In this document: positions 1-7,969 of the stretch, piece after piece | Layout of the letters: each line of letters begins with the position of its first letter | How positions within the stretch are numbered: position 1 is the stretch's first letter | Assembly: GCF_005405905.1 (NCBI RefSeq) | Contig: NZ_BJHU01000021.1 | Location: 496,001-560,000 of the forward strand | Source: Acidovorax sp. NB1 | GTDB lineage: Bacteria > Pseudomonadota > Gammaproteobacteria > Burkholderiales > Burkholderiaceae_C | Direction: 5' to 3' | DNA: 64,000 nucleotides | Translations under genes and position numbers: made by a program | Notes under the pieces: model-generated | What the model was told of the DNA's origin: nothing | Seen by the model: the letters and a program-made list of their open reading frames with translations, nothing else | Databases searched by the model: none

Positions 1-23
1 GTTCGGGCTGAGCGTGCCGAAGC
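1..23 (+). repeat. Dispersed 23-bp repeat, copy 1 (GTTCGGGCTGAGC type)
   Basis: The first 23 bases match, with two differences, the reverse complement of 3560-3582. The ends TTCGGGC and the CGAA near the right end make it partly palindromic. Short elements of this type (TTCGACAAGCTCAGCCCGAA) are common in intergenic DNA of many proteobacteria. No function is known to me, and the copy may continue outside the window. Confidence 0.6.
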
Positions 24-96
24 TGTTGCTTGCTGGTTTGGGTGGTGTGCTTGGGTTGAGGGCGGAGGCCGGGGTGTGCGCCCGGCGGCGCAGTGG

Positions 97-675
97 CTTT
101 CTTTTGCTTCGCCAAAAGAAAGTCACCAAAGAAAAGGCGACCCTACAGGCTGCGTCCCTTCGCTTCGCTGCGGGCAACCTGCGGTGCTCGCGTCAAGCGG
201 GGTCTCGCTCCAACTCGCTTCGCTCAGACAATCGCGAGCCCTGATCGGCTGGCCGCTGCGCTCCTCGGCGCATCCTGAAGGGAACCCAGGGGGCTGACAT
301 CCATTCGGGCCATTGCTTCGCTGCGCTGCGCTCGGCCCCCTCTCGCGGGCGCAAGCGCCACGCGCTGCGCGGGCGGGGCCGAGCGAAGCAATGGCCCGTG
401 TGGTTATTCGGCTGTTGGATATTTGGCTACCCCACCCCCTGCTGGCTGCGCCTGCGGCGGGGCGGTTGCGGGGTGAGCATGGGCGTCGAAGCGCCCATGC
501 CTCGTGCTCTGACTCGCCGTGGCTGCCCGAGCGGCGCGCGCAGCGCAAAACGAGTTCCACGGCGCACCCCACAACCGACACGACGCAGGTTTACCCCTTC
601 GCACAGCGAAGGGGTCGCAGACTGGGGGTCGCCATTCTTTTGGGTACTTTTCTTTGGCGAAGCAAAGAAAAGTAC
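97..675. repeat. Large nested inverted repeat, non-coding
   Basis: Two head-to-head copies of a unit of roughly 250-300 bp face each other. The outer end of each copy is a perfect hairpin: 97-106 with 113-122 (10-bp stem, loop CTTCGC) and 644-656 with 663-675 (13-bp stem, loop GCGAAG). Past the hairpins both copies carry GGCGACC, then CTGCG.CCC.TTCGCT, then AACCTGCG. Both end in GGGCCATTGCTTCGCT (about 309-324 and, inverted, 384-399) next to GGCCCC/GGGGCC. A smaller hairpin lies at 477-500 (GCATGGGCG stem). The reading frames crossing this stretch show no recognisable protein and are low-complexity Arg/Pro/Ala. The rest of 1-849 holds no gene that I can support. Confidence 0.75.
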
Positions 676-780
676 CTCGCCCGCCGGGGCGACTCACGGC
701 TCCCGCGCCCCGCTCAAGCAGCCAGTCAGGCCCGCAAAGAAAGTCCAAGCCTCAGCAGGCTGAGTCCAAAAGGAAAATAC

Positions 781-840
781 TATAAAAACAATAGCTACCA
801 GCGCTTGATGGACAGGCGCCAGCAGCTAAAAATCCTCAAA
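781..840 (+). repeat. Dispersed GCTATT hairpin element, full copy
   Basis: About 60 bp running from TATAAAAACAATAGCT through CGCTTGATGGACAGGCG to CAGCAGCTAAAAATC. The arms TAGCTACCAGCGCTTG and CAGGCGCCAGCAGCTA are an imperfect inverted repeat. A second full copy occurs inverted at about 58688-58750, and half or variant copies are at 8374-8407, 12637-12660, 48205-48230, 52236-52260, 56435-56479 and 57735-57775. This copy lies just beyond the stop codon of the enoyl-CoA hydratase gene and could fold at its mRNA 3' end. Confidence 0.75.
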
Positions 841-849
841 CTCAAAGGA

Positions 850-1626
850 TCAAACCGCGCTGAAATCTGGCTTTCTCTTTTCCATAAACGCCGAGAACGC
901 TTCCCGTGCCGCAGGCTCGCGCAGCATCCGCCCAAAGCTCTCGCCCTCTTCCGCCATCACCTCCAACACCTTCGCCGTCTGCCCACCCTTCATCAACCGC
1001 TTAGTTTCGATGAGCGACGACAAGGGCTTGGCCGCCAGCTTCTTCGCCTGCGCCTGCGCCACGCCATTGCATTCGGTCGGCGGCACCACGCGATTCACCA
1101 GGCCCACCTCCAACGCTGCCTCAGCCATGAAAGGCTCGCCCAGCAGCAGCGCCTCGGCGGCGCGGTGATAGCCCAGCATCTGCGGCACGAGCAGGCTCGA
1201 CGCCGCCTCGGGGCACAAACCCAGATTCACGAAAGGCATCGAAAACGCCGCGTTGTCGCCCGCATAGACCAGGTCGCAATGGAACAGCATCGTGGTGCCG
1301 ATGCCCACGGCCGGGCCGCACACCGACGCGATCACGGGCTTGGGAAAGGTAGCGATGCCGCGCAGAAAGCGGAACACCGGCGAGTCCTGCGTGGCGGGCG
1401 GCTGCTGCAAAAAGTCGCCAATGTCGTTGCCCGCGCTGAAGATGGCGATGTCGCCCTGGAACACCACCACGCGCACACCAGCATCGGCCTTGGCGGCGTC
1501 CAGCGCGTCGGCCATGGCGGCATACATGTCGCGCGTGATCGAGTTCTTCTTGTCCACGCGGTTGAAGGTTACGGTGGTCACGCCCGCTTCGGAATGGACG
1601 AGGATGTCTTGGGTGGCTTCGGTCAT
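850..1626 (-). CDS. Enoyl-CoA hydratase/isomerase family protein
   Basis: 258-aa crotonase-fold enzyme, expected to hydrate or isomerise enoyl-CoA thioesters during fatty-acid breakdown in the cytoplasm. The oxyanion-hole segments are visible: FSAGNDIGDF (about residues 63-72) and GPAVGIGTTM (104-113). A Glu in GLCPEAASS (about residue 140) sits where this family has its second acidic residue. The CPEA context resembles enoyl-CoA isomerase and PaaG-like members more than a classical two-Glu hydratase, so hydratase versus isomerase is left open. The ATG at 1626 (MTEATQD) is chosen over the upstream GTG-type start because alignment to the family begins there. It is the last gene of the minus-strand fatty-acid cluster, 75 bp after the thioesterase gene. 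Confidence 0.85.
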   Translation of the reverse strand: MTEATQDILVHSEAGVTTVTFNRVDKKNSITRDMYAAMADALDAAKADAGVRVVVFQGDIAIFSAGNDIGDFLQQPPATQDSPVFRFLRGIATFPKPVIASVCGPAVGIGTTMLFHCDLVYAGDNAAFSMPFVNLGLCPEAASSLLVPQMLGYHRAAEALLLGEPFMAEAALEVGLVNRVVPPTECNGVAQAQAKKLAAKPLSSLIETKRLMKGGQTAKVLEVMAEEGESFGRMLREPAAREAFSAFMEKRKPDFSAV

Positions 1627-1701
1627 GGTGGTGAAGGTTCCGGGGTCTGATGGATGTGAACGAGAGGAATGGTGCACGGCGCAGGGCAACAGGCCGACTC
1701 C

Positions 1702-2571
1702 CTACTCCTTGTAGTAAACGATCTGGTGGCTGGTGGCGAGCATGGTGCCTGCTTCGTTCCACAGCTGCACGGTCTGGTCAAAAAAGCCATTGCGGAACTC
1801 CTGCCCGCGCGCCTGGCCGAGGAGATAGCCCGTGCCCGTGGCCTGCAGTTGTGCGGCGCTGGCATGAAAGTAGACCGTGATCGACACCGTGCCTGCCGGC
1901 ACGTGCCGCGCACGGCGCAGCCAGACGCGGGGAAAGAACACATCGGCCAGGGCCGCCAGCGCCACAAAGTCCAGCGGACGGGTTGGCGCATCGCGCATCC
2001 ACAGCTGGGTCAGGCTGTGGTCGCCACTGCCGTCCCACTCGCGCGGAATGGCGCCGGTGACGGGGCGCATCTCGTAGCGGTTGAGCCACTCCACGCCAAA
2101 GCCGGGGGGAATGGCGGGCTGTGCCGACGGCGTAGGCACTTCGGGCATGGGCACATCGCCCACGCTCCAGGTCTCGCGCCGCACGGCGGTGACGGCCGTG
2201 GCCGTGGTGGTGACCACCTGGGCACCATCATCACCCGCCTGCAGGATCGACAGCGTCCAGTGCTGGGTGGATCGGTTGGTGCGCACGGGCGTGGCCTGCA
2301 CGGTGAACGCACCGGCGGTCAGAGCGCCTGCGTAGTTGACGGTGAGCGACAGCGGATCGCCCAGTCGGTCGGGGTGCTGCAGGATGGCCTGCAGCAGCGT
2401 GGCGGCGGTGATGCCACCGAACGGGCCCACCATGTTCCAGTAGCCGGGGTGGGTCTGCCCTTCGTACTGGCCTGTCGCAGTGGACGAGGCCGTCAGTTGC
2501 AGCGCTTCATCCAGCGGGTGCCGAGCCGAGGACGAAGACGAAGACGAAGAAGTGGATGAAGAGGATGTCAT
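1702..2571 (-). CDS. Acyl-CoA thioesterase, double-hotdog family
   Basis: 289-aa protein resembling TesB-like/4HBT double-hotdog thioesterases, which hydrolyse acyl-CoA to free acid and CoA. The N-terminal hotdog begins near GPFGGITAATLLQA and LSLTVNYAGAL. The C-terminal one includes SLTQLWMRDA, PLDFVALAALAD and VSITVYFHAS. Residues 2-16 are almost entirely serine, encoded by TCTTCG-type hexamer repeats (2531-2552 on the plus strand). That tail is not part of the fold and its length may vary by slippage. It is 27 bp downstream of the hydrolase gene in the same operon direction. Substrate preference cannot be read from the sequence. Confidence 0.75.
   Translation of the reverse strand: MTSSSSTSSSSSSSSARHPLDEALQLTASSTATGQYEGQTHPGYWNMVGPFGGITAATLLQAILQHPDRLGDPLSLTVNYAGALTAGAFTVQATPVRTNRSTQHWTLSILQAGDDGAQVVTTTATAVTAVRRETWSVGDVPMPEVPTPSAQPAIPPGFGVEWLNRYEMRPVTGAIPREWDGSGDHSLTQLWMRDAPTRPLDFVALAALADVFFPRVWLRRARHVPAGTVSITVYFHASAAQLQATGTGYLLGQARGQEFRNGFFDQTVQLWNEAGTMLATSHQIVYYKE
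2531..2552 (-). repeat. GAAGAC hexanucleotide tract encoding Ser run
   Basis: Plus-strand GACGAAGACGAAGACGAAGAAG, read on the minus strand as TCTTCG units, encodes part of the serine run at residues 7-15 of the thioesterase. Being a multiple of three, unit gain or loss keeps the frame and changes only the tail length. Confidence 0.7.
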
Positions 2572-2598
2572 GCTGCGAGTGTGCCGCGAAACGACTGC

Positions 2599-3486
2599 TC
2601 AGGCCGTCGTACCGGAGACTTCGCCGTGGGGAACGCTACCACCCAGGGCCGCCAGCGCTGCCGCAGCGCGCGGCCACAGGCTCTGGCGGAACTGGTCGCG
2701 GAAGAAACCAAAGTGCCCGATGCGCCGCACCTGCAGGTCGGCCGGGGTGATGCTCTCCACTCGGCGTTCGGCATTGGCGTACAGGTTGACAAGGTTGTGC
2801 GTGCCGCGCAAGGTCATCAGCTCGTCGTCGGCGATCGACAAGGCGAGCACCGGGAACCGCACCGCGCCGTAACTCTGCGCCACCGCAGGCCCTTCGGCAC
2901 CGACGCTGTAGGCCGGGTCAAGGCACCAGCGCCGCCACTGCAGGATCACGCCCGCAGGCAGGTCACCCACCTTCTTGAGCGTGCGCCCCGGAAAGTACCC
3001 GCACAGCCGCGTGGCCAGCGGCACCAGCACCCACCAGAAATACGGAACGATGCGCTTGAGCTGCGGCGCGTTGTCGCGCCAGTAGCCGCTGCCCGCCGCC
3101 ACGCTGAGGAGGCCAGCGACCTGCTCGGGCTTCTTGAGCAAGCCAGGCAACTGCGCGCCCAGGCTATGCCCCAGCAGGTACAAAGGCTGCTCAGGCAGCG
3201 CGGCCTTGGCCGCAGATATCACCGCCTCGTAGTCCTGCGCCCAATCAAACAAGTTCGCCTTCACATCGCGCATCGCCCCCTGCAGTGAGTCGCCATGGCC
3301 CCGGTAGTCGAACGTGGTGACCCGAAACCCCTGCTGGGCCATCCACAACGCAAAGGCCTCGTAATACGACTGCCGCACCCCCATCGCGCCGCCGATGACA
3401 ACGCTGGCGCGCGGTGTGCCCTCGGGTTCATAGACACGCAGTGCCAAAGACACCGCCCCGTTGACCTGCAAGGTTTGCTTATCCAT
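2599..3486 (-). CDS. Alpha/beta hydrolase (serine hydrolase)
   Basis: 295-aa alpha/beta-hydrolase fold protein, probably cytoplasmic, acting on an ester or thioester substrate. The nucleophile elbow GHSLG places the catalytic Ser at about residue 108. An acidic residue follows the strand VLALSIADDE (about 220-221), and His is in RIGHFGFF (about 258). The segment FDYRGHGDS (59-67) is the usual cap-proximal motif. It resembles the group of bacterial hydrolases often found with PHA or fatty-acid genes, but no specific substrate is assigned. The start ATG at 3486 is followed directly by conserved sequence. It lies between the fadA gene (277 bp upstream) and the thioesterase gene. Confidence 0.75.
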   Translation of the reverse strand: MDKQTLQVNGAVSLALRVYEPEGTPRASVVIGGAMGVRQSYYEAFALWMAQQGFRVTTFDYRGHGDSLQGAMRDVKANLFDWAQDYEAVISAAKAALPEQPLYLLGHSLGAQLPGLLKKPEQVAGLLSVAAGSGYWRDNAPQLKRIVPYFWWVLVPLATRLCGYFPGRTLKKVGDLPAGVILQWRRWCLDPAYSVGAEGPAVAQSYGAVRFPVLALSIADDELMTLRGTHNLVNLYANAERRVESITPADLQVRRIGHFGFFRDQFRQSLWPRAAAALAALGGSVPHGEVSGTTA

Positions 3487-3559
3487 GTCTGTCTCCTTGG
3501 TTCGAAACCGATCTGCGCCGGCTTGAAAAGAAAACTATCGCTGAGGGGGCAGAACCCTG

Positions 3560-3582
3560 GCTTCGACAAGCTCAGCCCGAAC
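3560..3582 (-). repeat. Dispersed 23-bp repeat, copy 2
   Basis: GCTTCGACAAGCTCAGCCCG and the following AAC match the reverse complement of bases 1-23 with two differences. It lies in the 277-bp gap between fadA and the hydrolase gene. The same gap also carries a small palindrome, CGTAC-TTCCT-GTACG, at about 3698-3712. Confidence 0.6.
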
Positions 3583-3763
3583 GATGTGGGTGAGAGCAAT
3601 CAAGTCTTGCCCGCCCCTTCCCCTGCCTTCACACCCCGCTCTCAAGGGCGTAGCGAGCGGGATCAGCTGCTAGGCGGACGGAGCACAGGAACCGGAACGT
3701 ACTTCCTGTACGTGAGGATTCCGAGCACCGCCCAACGACGCAGATGGCCCGCGCAGTAGCCAG

Positions 3764-4963
3764 TTACAACGCCTCGATGATGCCGGCGGCGCCTTGGCCT
3801 GTCCCTACACACATCGTGACCATGCCGTACTTCAGCTTGTGACGGCGCAGCGCATGCACCACGGTGGCGGCGCGGATGGCACCGGTAGCGCCCAGCGGAT
3901 GCCCCAATGCAATCGCGCCGCCCATCGGATTCACGTTCGCAGGGTTCAGGCCCAGCGTATTGATCACAGCCAGCGACTGCGCCGCAAACGCTTCGTTCAG
4001 CTCATACCAGCCAATGTCGTCGCTCTTGAGCCCCGCATACCGCAGCGCCGCAGGAATCGCCTCGATGGGGCCAATGCCCATGATCTCCGGCGGCACGCCA
4101 CGTGCGGCGTAGCTCACAAATCGCGCCAGGGGCGTCAGGCCAAACTGCTTCACCGCCTTTTCGCTGGCCACGATGAGGGCGCCCGCGCCGTCGCTGGTCT
4201 GCGAGCTGTTGCCCGCCGTGACGCTGCCGCGTGCGGCAAACACGGGCTTGAGCTTGGCCAGTCCTTCCAGGGACGTGTCGGGGCGGGGACCTTCGTCCAG
4301 GCTCACGGTGCGGCGCTTTTCCACCACTTCGCCGGTGGCGAGGTTGGGCGAACGCTCCACGACCTCGAAGGGCGTGATTTCGTCGGTGAACTCACCCGCC
4401 TTTTGTGCCTTGATGGCACGCAGGTGGGATTCGAGGGCGAACGCGTCCTGCGCTTCGCGGCTCACCTTCCACTGCTGGGCGACCTTTTCGGCGGTCAGGC
4501 CCATGCCGTAGGCGATGCCCACGTTCTCGTCGCGCGCAAAGATTTCGGCGTTGAACGAGGGCTTGTTGCCGCCCATGGGCACCAGGCTCATGGACTCGGC
4601 GCCACCGGCGATCAGTACATCGGCCTCGCCCACACGGATGCGGTCGGCAGCCATCTGCAGCGCGGTGATGCCCGATGCGCAAAAGCGGTTCACCGTCACG
4701 CCGCCCACGGGGTGGTTGAACGCCAGGCCCACGGCGATGCGGGCCATGTTCATGCCTTGCTCGCCCTCGGGGAACGAGCAGCCAATGATGGCGTCTTCAA
4801 TCGCCTTGGGGTCCAGCGTGGGAACCTGGGTCATCGCGCTCTTGATGGCTGCGACCAGCAGATCGTCGGGGCGGGTGTTCTTGAAATAGCCGCGGCCCGA
4901 GCGCCCGATGGGCGTGCGCGTGGCGGCGACGATGTAGGCGTCCTGGACTTGTTTTTGAGCCAT
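3764..4963 (-). CDS. fadA: Acetyl-CoA C-acyltransferase (3-ketoacyl-CoA thiolase)
   Basis: 399-aa thiolase catalysing the last step of beta-oxidation: 3-ketoacyl-CoA plus CoA gives acetyl-CoA and a shortened acyl-CoA. The nucleophilic Cys is in NRFCASGIT (C95). The GGAESMS segment follows, NEAFAAQS is present, the catalytic His is in GHPLGA (about H355), and the second Cys is in CVGTGQG (about C385). Full family length. It is downstream of the fadN-like gene with a small hotdog gene between them, so hydration, dehydrogenation and thiolysis are encoded together. Specificity for long-chain rather than acetoacetyl substrates is inferred from the operon. Confidence 0.93.
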   Translation of the reverse strand: MAQKQVQDAYIVAATRTPIGRSGRGYFKNTRPDDLLVAAIKSAMTQVPTLDPKAIEDAIIGCSFPEGEQGMNMARIAVGLAFNHPVGGVTVNRFCASGITALQMAADRIRVGEADVLIAGGAESMSLVPMGGNKPSFNAEIFARDENVGIAYGMGLTAEKVAQQWKVSREAQDAFALESHLRAIKAQKAGEFTDEITPFEVVERSPNLATGEVVEKRRTVSLDEGPRPDTSLEGLAKLKPVFAARGSVTAGNSSQTSDGAGALIVASEKAVKQFGLTPLARFVSYAARGVPPEIMGIGPIEAIPAALRYAGLKSDDIGWYELNEAFAAQSLAVINTLGLNPANVNPMGGAIALGHPLGATGAIRAATVVHALRRHKLKYGMVTMCVGTGQGAAGIIEAL

Positions 4964-4978
4964 GGTGATGAAACTCCT

Positions 4979-5488
4979 TCAATTCTTGGGGGGGCGGCTG
5001 GAAGGAACCCAGGCCCACGTAAATACACATTCGACCGGCTCCACACCGGCTTCGTCGGTCACGGTGACTTTCACCTGCACCTCGCCCTTGTCGCTGGCTA
5101 ACATGGCGGCGCGCTGCTCGGCCGTCAGCGTGGCCACGGCCTTGAGGCCGCCCGTGGCGCGCTTCTTGAACGCCATGGAGAGCTCCTTGGCCAGTGGGAT
5201 GCAGTCGTCGCGCACGTTCATGCCCACGACCATGCCGGTGGCCGTTTCGGCCAGCAGGTTCATGGCCGAGGCGTGCACGCCGCCGATGTGGTTGTGCACG
5301 CGGTGCTCGTTGGCGAGATGCACTTCCACACGCTCGGGCGTGAGCGACACGAACTTCACCCCGGCGGTGCCGGTGAACGGCACGGCCCGGCGCAGGATGA
5401 TGTTCTGCACGAAGCCGCGCATGAAGGCGGGTGCCTCGTCCAGGCGCATCAGCGAGCGCTGGAGTTTGTTGGGGGCTTGGCTCGTCAT
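4979..5488 (-). CDS. DUF4442 hotdog-fold thioesterase-like protein
   Basis: 169-aa single-hotdog protein of the DUF4442/PaaI-like group. Recognisable segments are MRGFVQNIILRRAVPFTG near the N terminus and NHIGGVHASAMNLLAETATG in the middle, which contains the hotdog helix. The ATG at 5488 (MTSQAPNK) is chosen because it begins the conserved part and avoids overlapping the upstream fadN stop at 5500. A longer frame exists but would overlap. Sitting 11 bp after fadN and 15 bp before fadA, it is clearly co-transcribed with beta-oxidation genes and may clear stalled acyl-CoA. That role is inference. Confidence 0.75.
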   Translation of the reverse strand: MTSQAPNKLQRSLMRLDEAPAFMRGFVQNIILRRAVPFTGTAGVKFVSLTPERVEVHLANEHRVHNHIGGVHASAMNLLAETATGMVVGMNVRDDCIPLAKELSMAFKKRATGGLKAVATLTAEQRAAMLASDKGEVQVKVTVTDEAGVEPVECVFTWAWVPSSRPPKN

Positions 5489-5499
5489 GGTGATACCGG

Positions 5500-7902
5500 T
5501 CAGTTGCGGACCGGTTTGCCGGTGGACAGCATGCCCAGGATGCGCTCGTGCGTCTTGGGCTGGGCGATCAGGTGGCAAAACACTTTGCGCTCCAGCGTGA
5601 GCAGGTATTCCTCGCTCACCAGGGCACCGGCATCCACGTTGCCGCCGCAGACCACCTCGGCGATCATGGTGCTGACCTTGAAGTCATAGGCGCTGATGAA
5701 GCCGCCGTCGCGCATGTTCACCAGCTGCGCCTTGATGGTGGCCAGGCCGCTGCGGCCTGCCACGGGGAACAGGCGCTTGTGCGGCGCACGCCAGCCGCTG
5801 GCAGCCATGGACTTGGCTTCGTTGATGGCGACAAACAGCAGTTCGTCCTTGTGCGGAACGATGATGTCGGACTCCAGCAGGAAGCCCAGCTTGCGCGATT
5901 CAATGGCGCTGGTGCCCACCTTGGCCATGGCCGCAGCGGTGAAGCCTTCGGTCAGGAAGGGCAGGATGTCCTTGCTCGTCGAAGCAGCCATGTTCTCGGC
6001 CGCGCGGCGGGCGATGTAGGTCAGGCCGCCCGCGCCGGGCACCAGGCCCACGCCCACTTCCACCAGGCCGATGTAGCTTTCCATGTGCGCCACACGCTTG
6101 GCCGAATACACGGCCAACTCGCAACCACCGCCCAGCGCCATGCCGTGGATGGCAGCCACCACGGGCACCTGCGCGTAGCGGATGCGCAGCATCAGGTTTT
6201 GCAACTCTTGCTCGATGCTTTCCACCGCATCGGCGCCGCCGACCATGAAGGCAGGCATGGTGGCTTCCAGGTCGGCGCCCACACTGAACGGTGCATCGCC
6301 GGACCAGATGACCATGCCCTGGTACTCGGCCTCGGCCAGCTCCAAGGCTTCCATCAGCGCTTCCATCACTTCGGGGCTGATGGCGTGCATCTTGTTCTTG
6401 ATGCTGGCGATGAGCACTTGGCCGTCCAGCGTCCAGGTGCGCAGGGCCTTGGATTCCGCAATGGTCGTGCCAGCAGTGCGCCAGTCGGGCAGGCTTGTCT
6501 CGCCCAGCAGAGCCTCGGGGAAGATCTGGCGCTGATACACGGGCAGCTCGCGGCGGGGTACAAACTTGCCCTGCGACGCGCTCCACGAGCCTTGCGCGGT
6601 GTGCACGCCACCGGCTTCGGCCACGGGGCCCTTGAAGACCCACTCGGGCAGCGGTGCCTTGCACAGGGCTTTGCCAGCGTCGATGTCTTCCTGAATCATC
6701 TTGGCGACTTCGAGCCAGCCGGCTTCCTGCCACAGCTCGAAGGGGCCTTGCTTCATGCCGAAGCCCCAGCGCATGGCCTGGTCCACGTCGCGCGCGTTGT
6801 CGGCGATGGTGCCCAGGTGCACGGCTGCGTAGTGGAAGCTGTTGCGCAGGATGGCCCAGAGGAACTGGCCGGGCGCGCCTTCGGCGTTGCGCAGCAGGCG
6901 CAAGCGTTCGGCGGCGGGCTTCTTCAGCATGCGGCCGTACACCTCGTCGGCCTTCTGGCCAGCAGGCACGTACTCTTCGCTTTCGAGCTCGAAGCGCATC
7001 ACGTCGCGGCCGACCTTCTTGAAGAAACCGGCCTTGGTCTTCTGGCCCAGGTTGCCCAGTTCCAGCAGCTTCTTCAGCACGGCGGGCGTGCCAAAGCTTT
7101 CGTAGAACGGATCGGTCTCGATGCTCAGGTTGTCCTGCAGCGTCTTGATGACGTGGGCCATGGTGTCCAGGCCCACCACGTCGGCGGTGCGGAAGGTGCC
7201 GCTCGATGCACGGCCCAGCTTCTTGCCGGTGAGGTCGTCCACCACGTCGTAGGTCAGGCCGAAGTTTTCGACTTCCTTCATGGTGGCCAGCATGCCGGCG
7301 ATGCCGACGCGGTTGGCCACGAAGTTGGGCGTGTCGTGCGCACGCACCACGCCCTTGCCCAGGCCGCTGGTGACGAAGGCTTCGAGCTGGTCGAGCACTT
7401 CAGGCTGGGTGGTGGGGGTGTTGATCAACTCTACCAGCGTCATGTAGCGCGGCGGGTTGAAGAAGTGGATGCCGCAGAAACGGGGCTTGATGCTCTCAGG
7501 CAGCACTTCGCTCAGTTTGGTGATCGACAGGCCCGAGGTGTTGGACGCCAGGATGGCGTGCTTGGCCACGTGGGGCGCGATCTTGGTGTACAGGTCGAGC
7601 TTCCAGTCCATGCGCTCGGCAATGGCCTCGATCACGAGGTCGCATTCCTTGAGCAGGTGCATGTGCTCTTCGTAGTTGGCCTGCTGGATCAGCGCCGCGT
7701 CGTCGGCCACGCCCAGGGGCGAGGGCTTGAGCTTCTTGAGGCCTTCTACGGCCTTGGTGACGATGCCGTTCTTGGGGCCTTCCTTGGCAGGCAGGTCGAA
7801 CAGCACCACGGGCACCTTCACGTTGACGAGGTGGGCGGCAATCTGCGCGCCCATCACGCCTGCGCCGAGCACGGCGACTTTTTTCACTTGGAATCGGGAC
7901 AT
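5500..7902 (-). CDS. fadN: Bifunctional 3-hydroxyacyl-CoA dehydrogenase / enoyl-CoA hydratase, FadN type
   Basis: 800-aa enzyme carrying out hydration of enoyl-CoA and NAD-dependent oxidation of 3-hydroxyacyl-CoA. The order is dehydrogenase first, hydratase last, the reverse of E. coli FadB/FadJ and the same as Bacillus FadN. The N-terminal Rossmann motif is VLGAGVMGAQIAAHL (about 9-23), followed by the 3HCDH core (ASNTSGLSI, FFNPP, NFVANRVG). The crotonase domain occupies roughly 480-690 with SVGADLEAT and HGMALGGGCELAVY as oxyanion segments. The ATG at 7902 (MSRFQVKK) fits the family; the frame is open further upstream without recognisable sequence. It lies between the DUF2147 gene and the DUF4442 gene. 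Confidence 0.92.
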   Translation of the reverse strand: MSRFQVKKVAVLGAGVMGAQIAAHLVNVKVPVVLFDLPAKEGPKNGIVTKAVEGLKKLKPSPLGVADDAALIQQANYEEHMHLLKECDLVIEAIAERMDWKLDLYTKIAPHVAKHAILASNTSGLSITKLSEVLPESIKPRFCGIHFFNPPRYMTLVELINTPTTQPEVLDQLEAFVTSGLGKGVVRAHDTPNFVANRVGIAGMLATMKEVENFGLTYDVVDDLTGKKLGRASSGTFRTADVVGLDTMAHVIKTLQDNLSIETDPFYESFGTPAVLKKLLELGNLGQKTKAGFFKKVGRDVMRFELESEEYVPAGQKADEVYGRMLKKPAAERLRLLRNAEGAPGQFLWAILRNSFHYAAVHLGTIADNARDVDQAMRWGFGMKQGPFELWQEAGWLEVAKMIQEDIDAGKALCKAPLPEWVFKGPVAEAGGVHTAQGSWSASQGKFVPRRELPVYQRQIFPEALLGETSLPDWRTAGTTIAESKALRTWTLDGQVLIASIKNKMHAISPEVMEALMEALELAEAEYQGMVIWSGDAPFSVGADLEATMPAFMVGGADAVESIEQELQNLMLRIRYAQVPVVAAIHGMALGGGCELAVYSAKRVAHMESYIGLVEVGVGLVPGAGGLTYIARRAAENMAASTSKDILPFLTEGFTAAAMAKVGTSAIESRKLGFLLESDIIVPHKDELLFVAINEAKSMAASGWRAPHKRLFPVAGRSGLATIKAQLVNMRDGGFISAYDFKVSTMIAEVVCGGNVDAGALVSEEYLLTLERKVFCHLIAQPKTHERILGMLSTGKPVRN

Positions 7903-7969
7903 GGGTTGGGTTCCTGGTTGGGGCGCTGCGCAACTCCGCACGGGGTGCGCAAGGCCACGGGAATGGGGT

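Noticed and set aside
123..785. Several open frames of 60 to 150 codons on both strands in the first 800 bases
   Set aside because: They lie within the inverted repeat, are Arg/Pro/Ala-rich without any family signature, and mirror each other as expected from inverted DNA.
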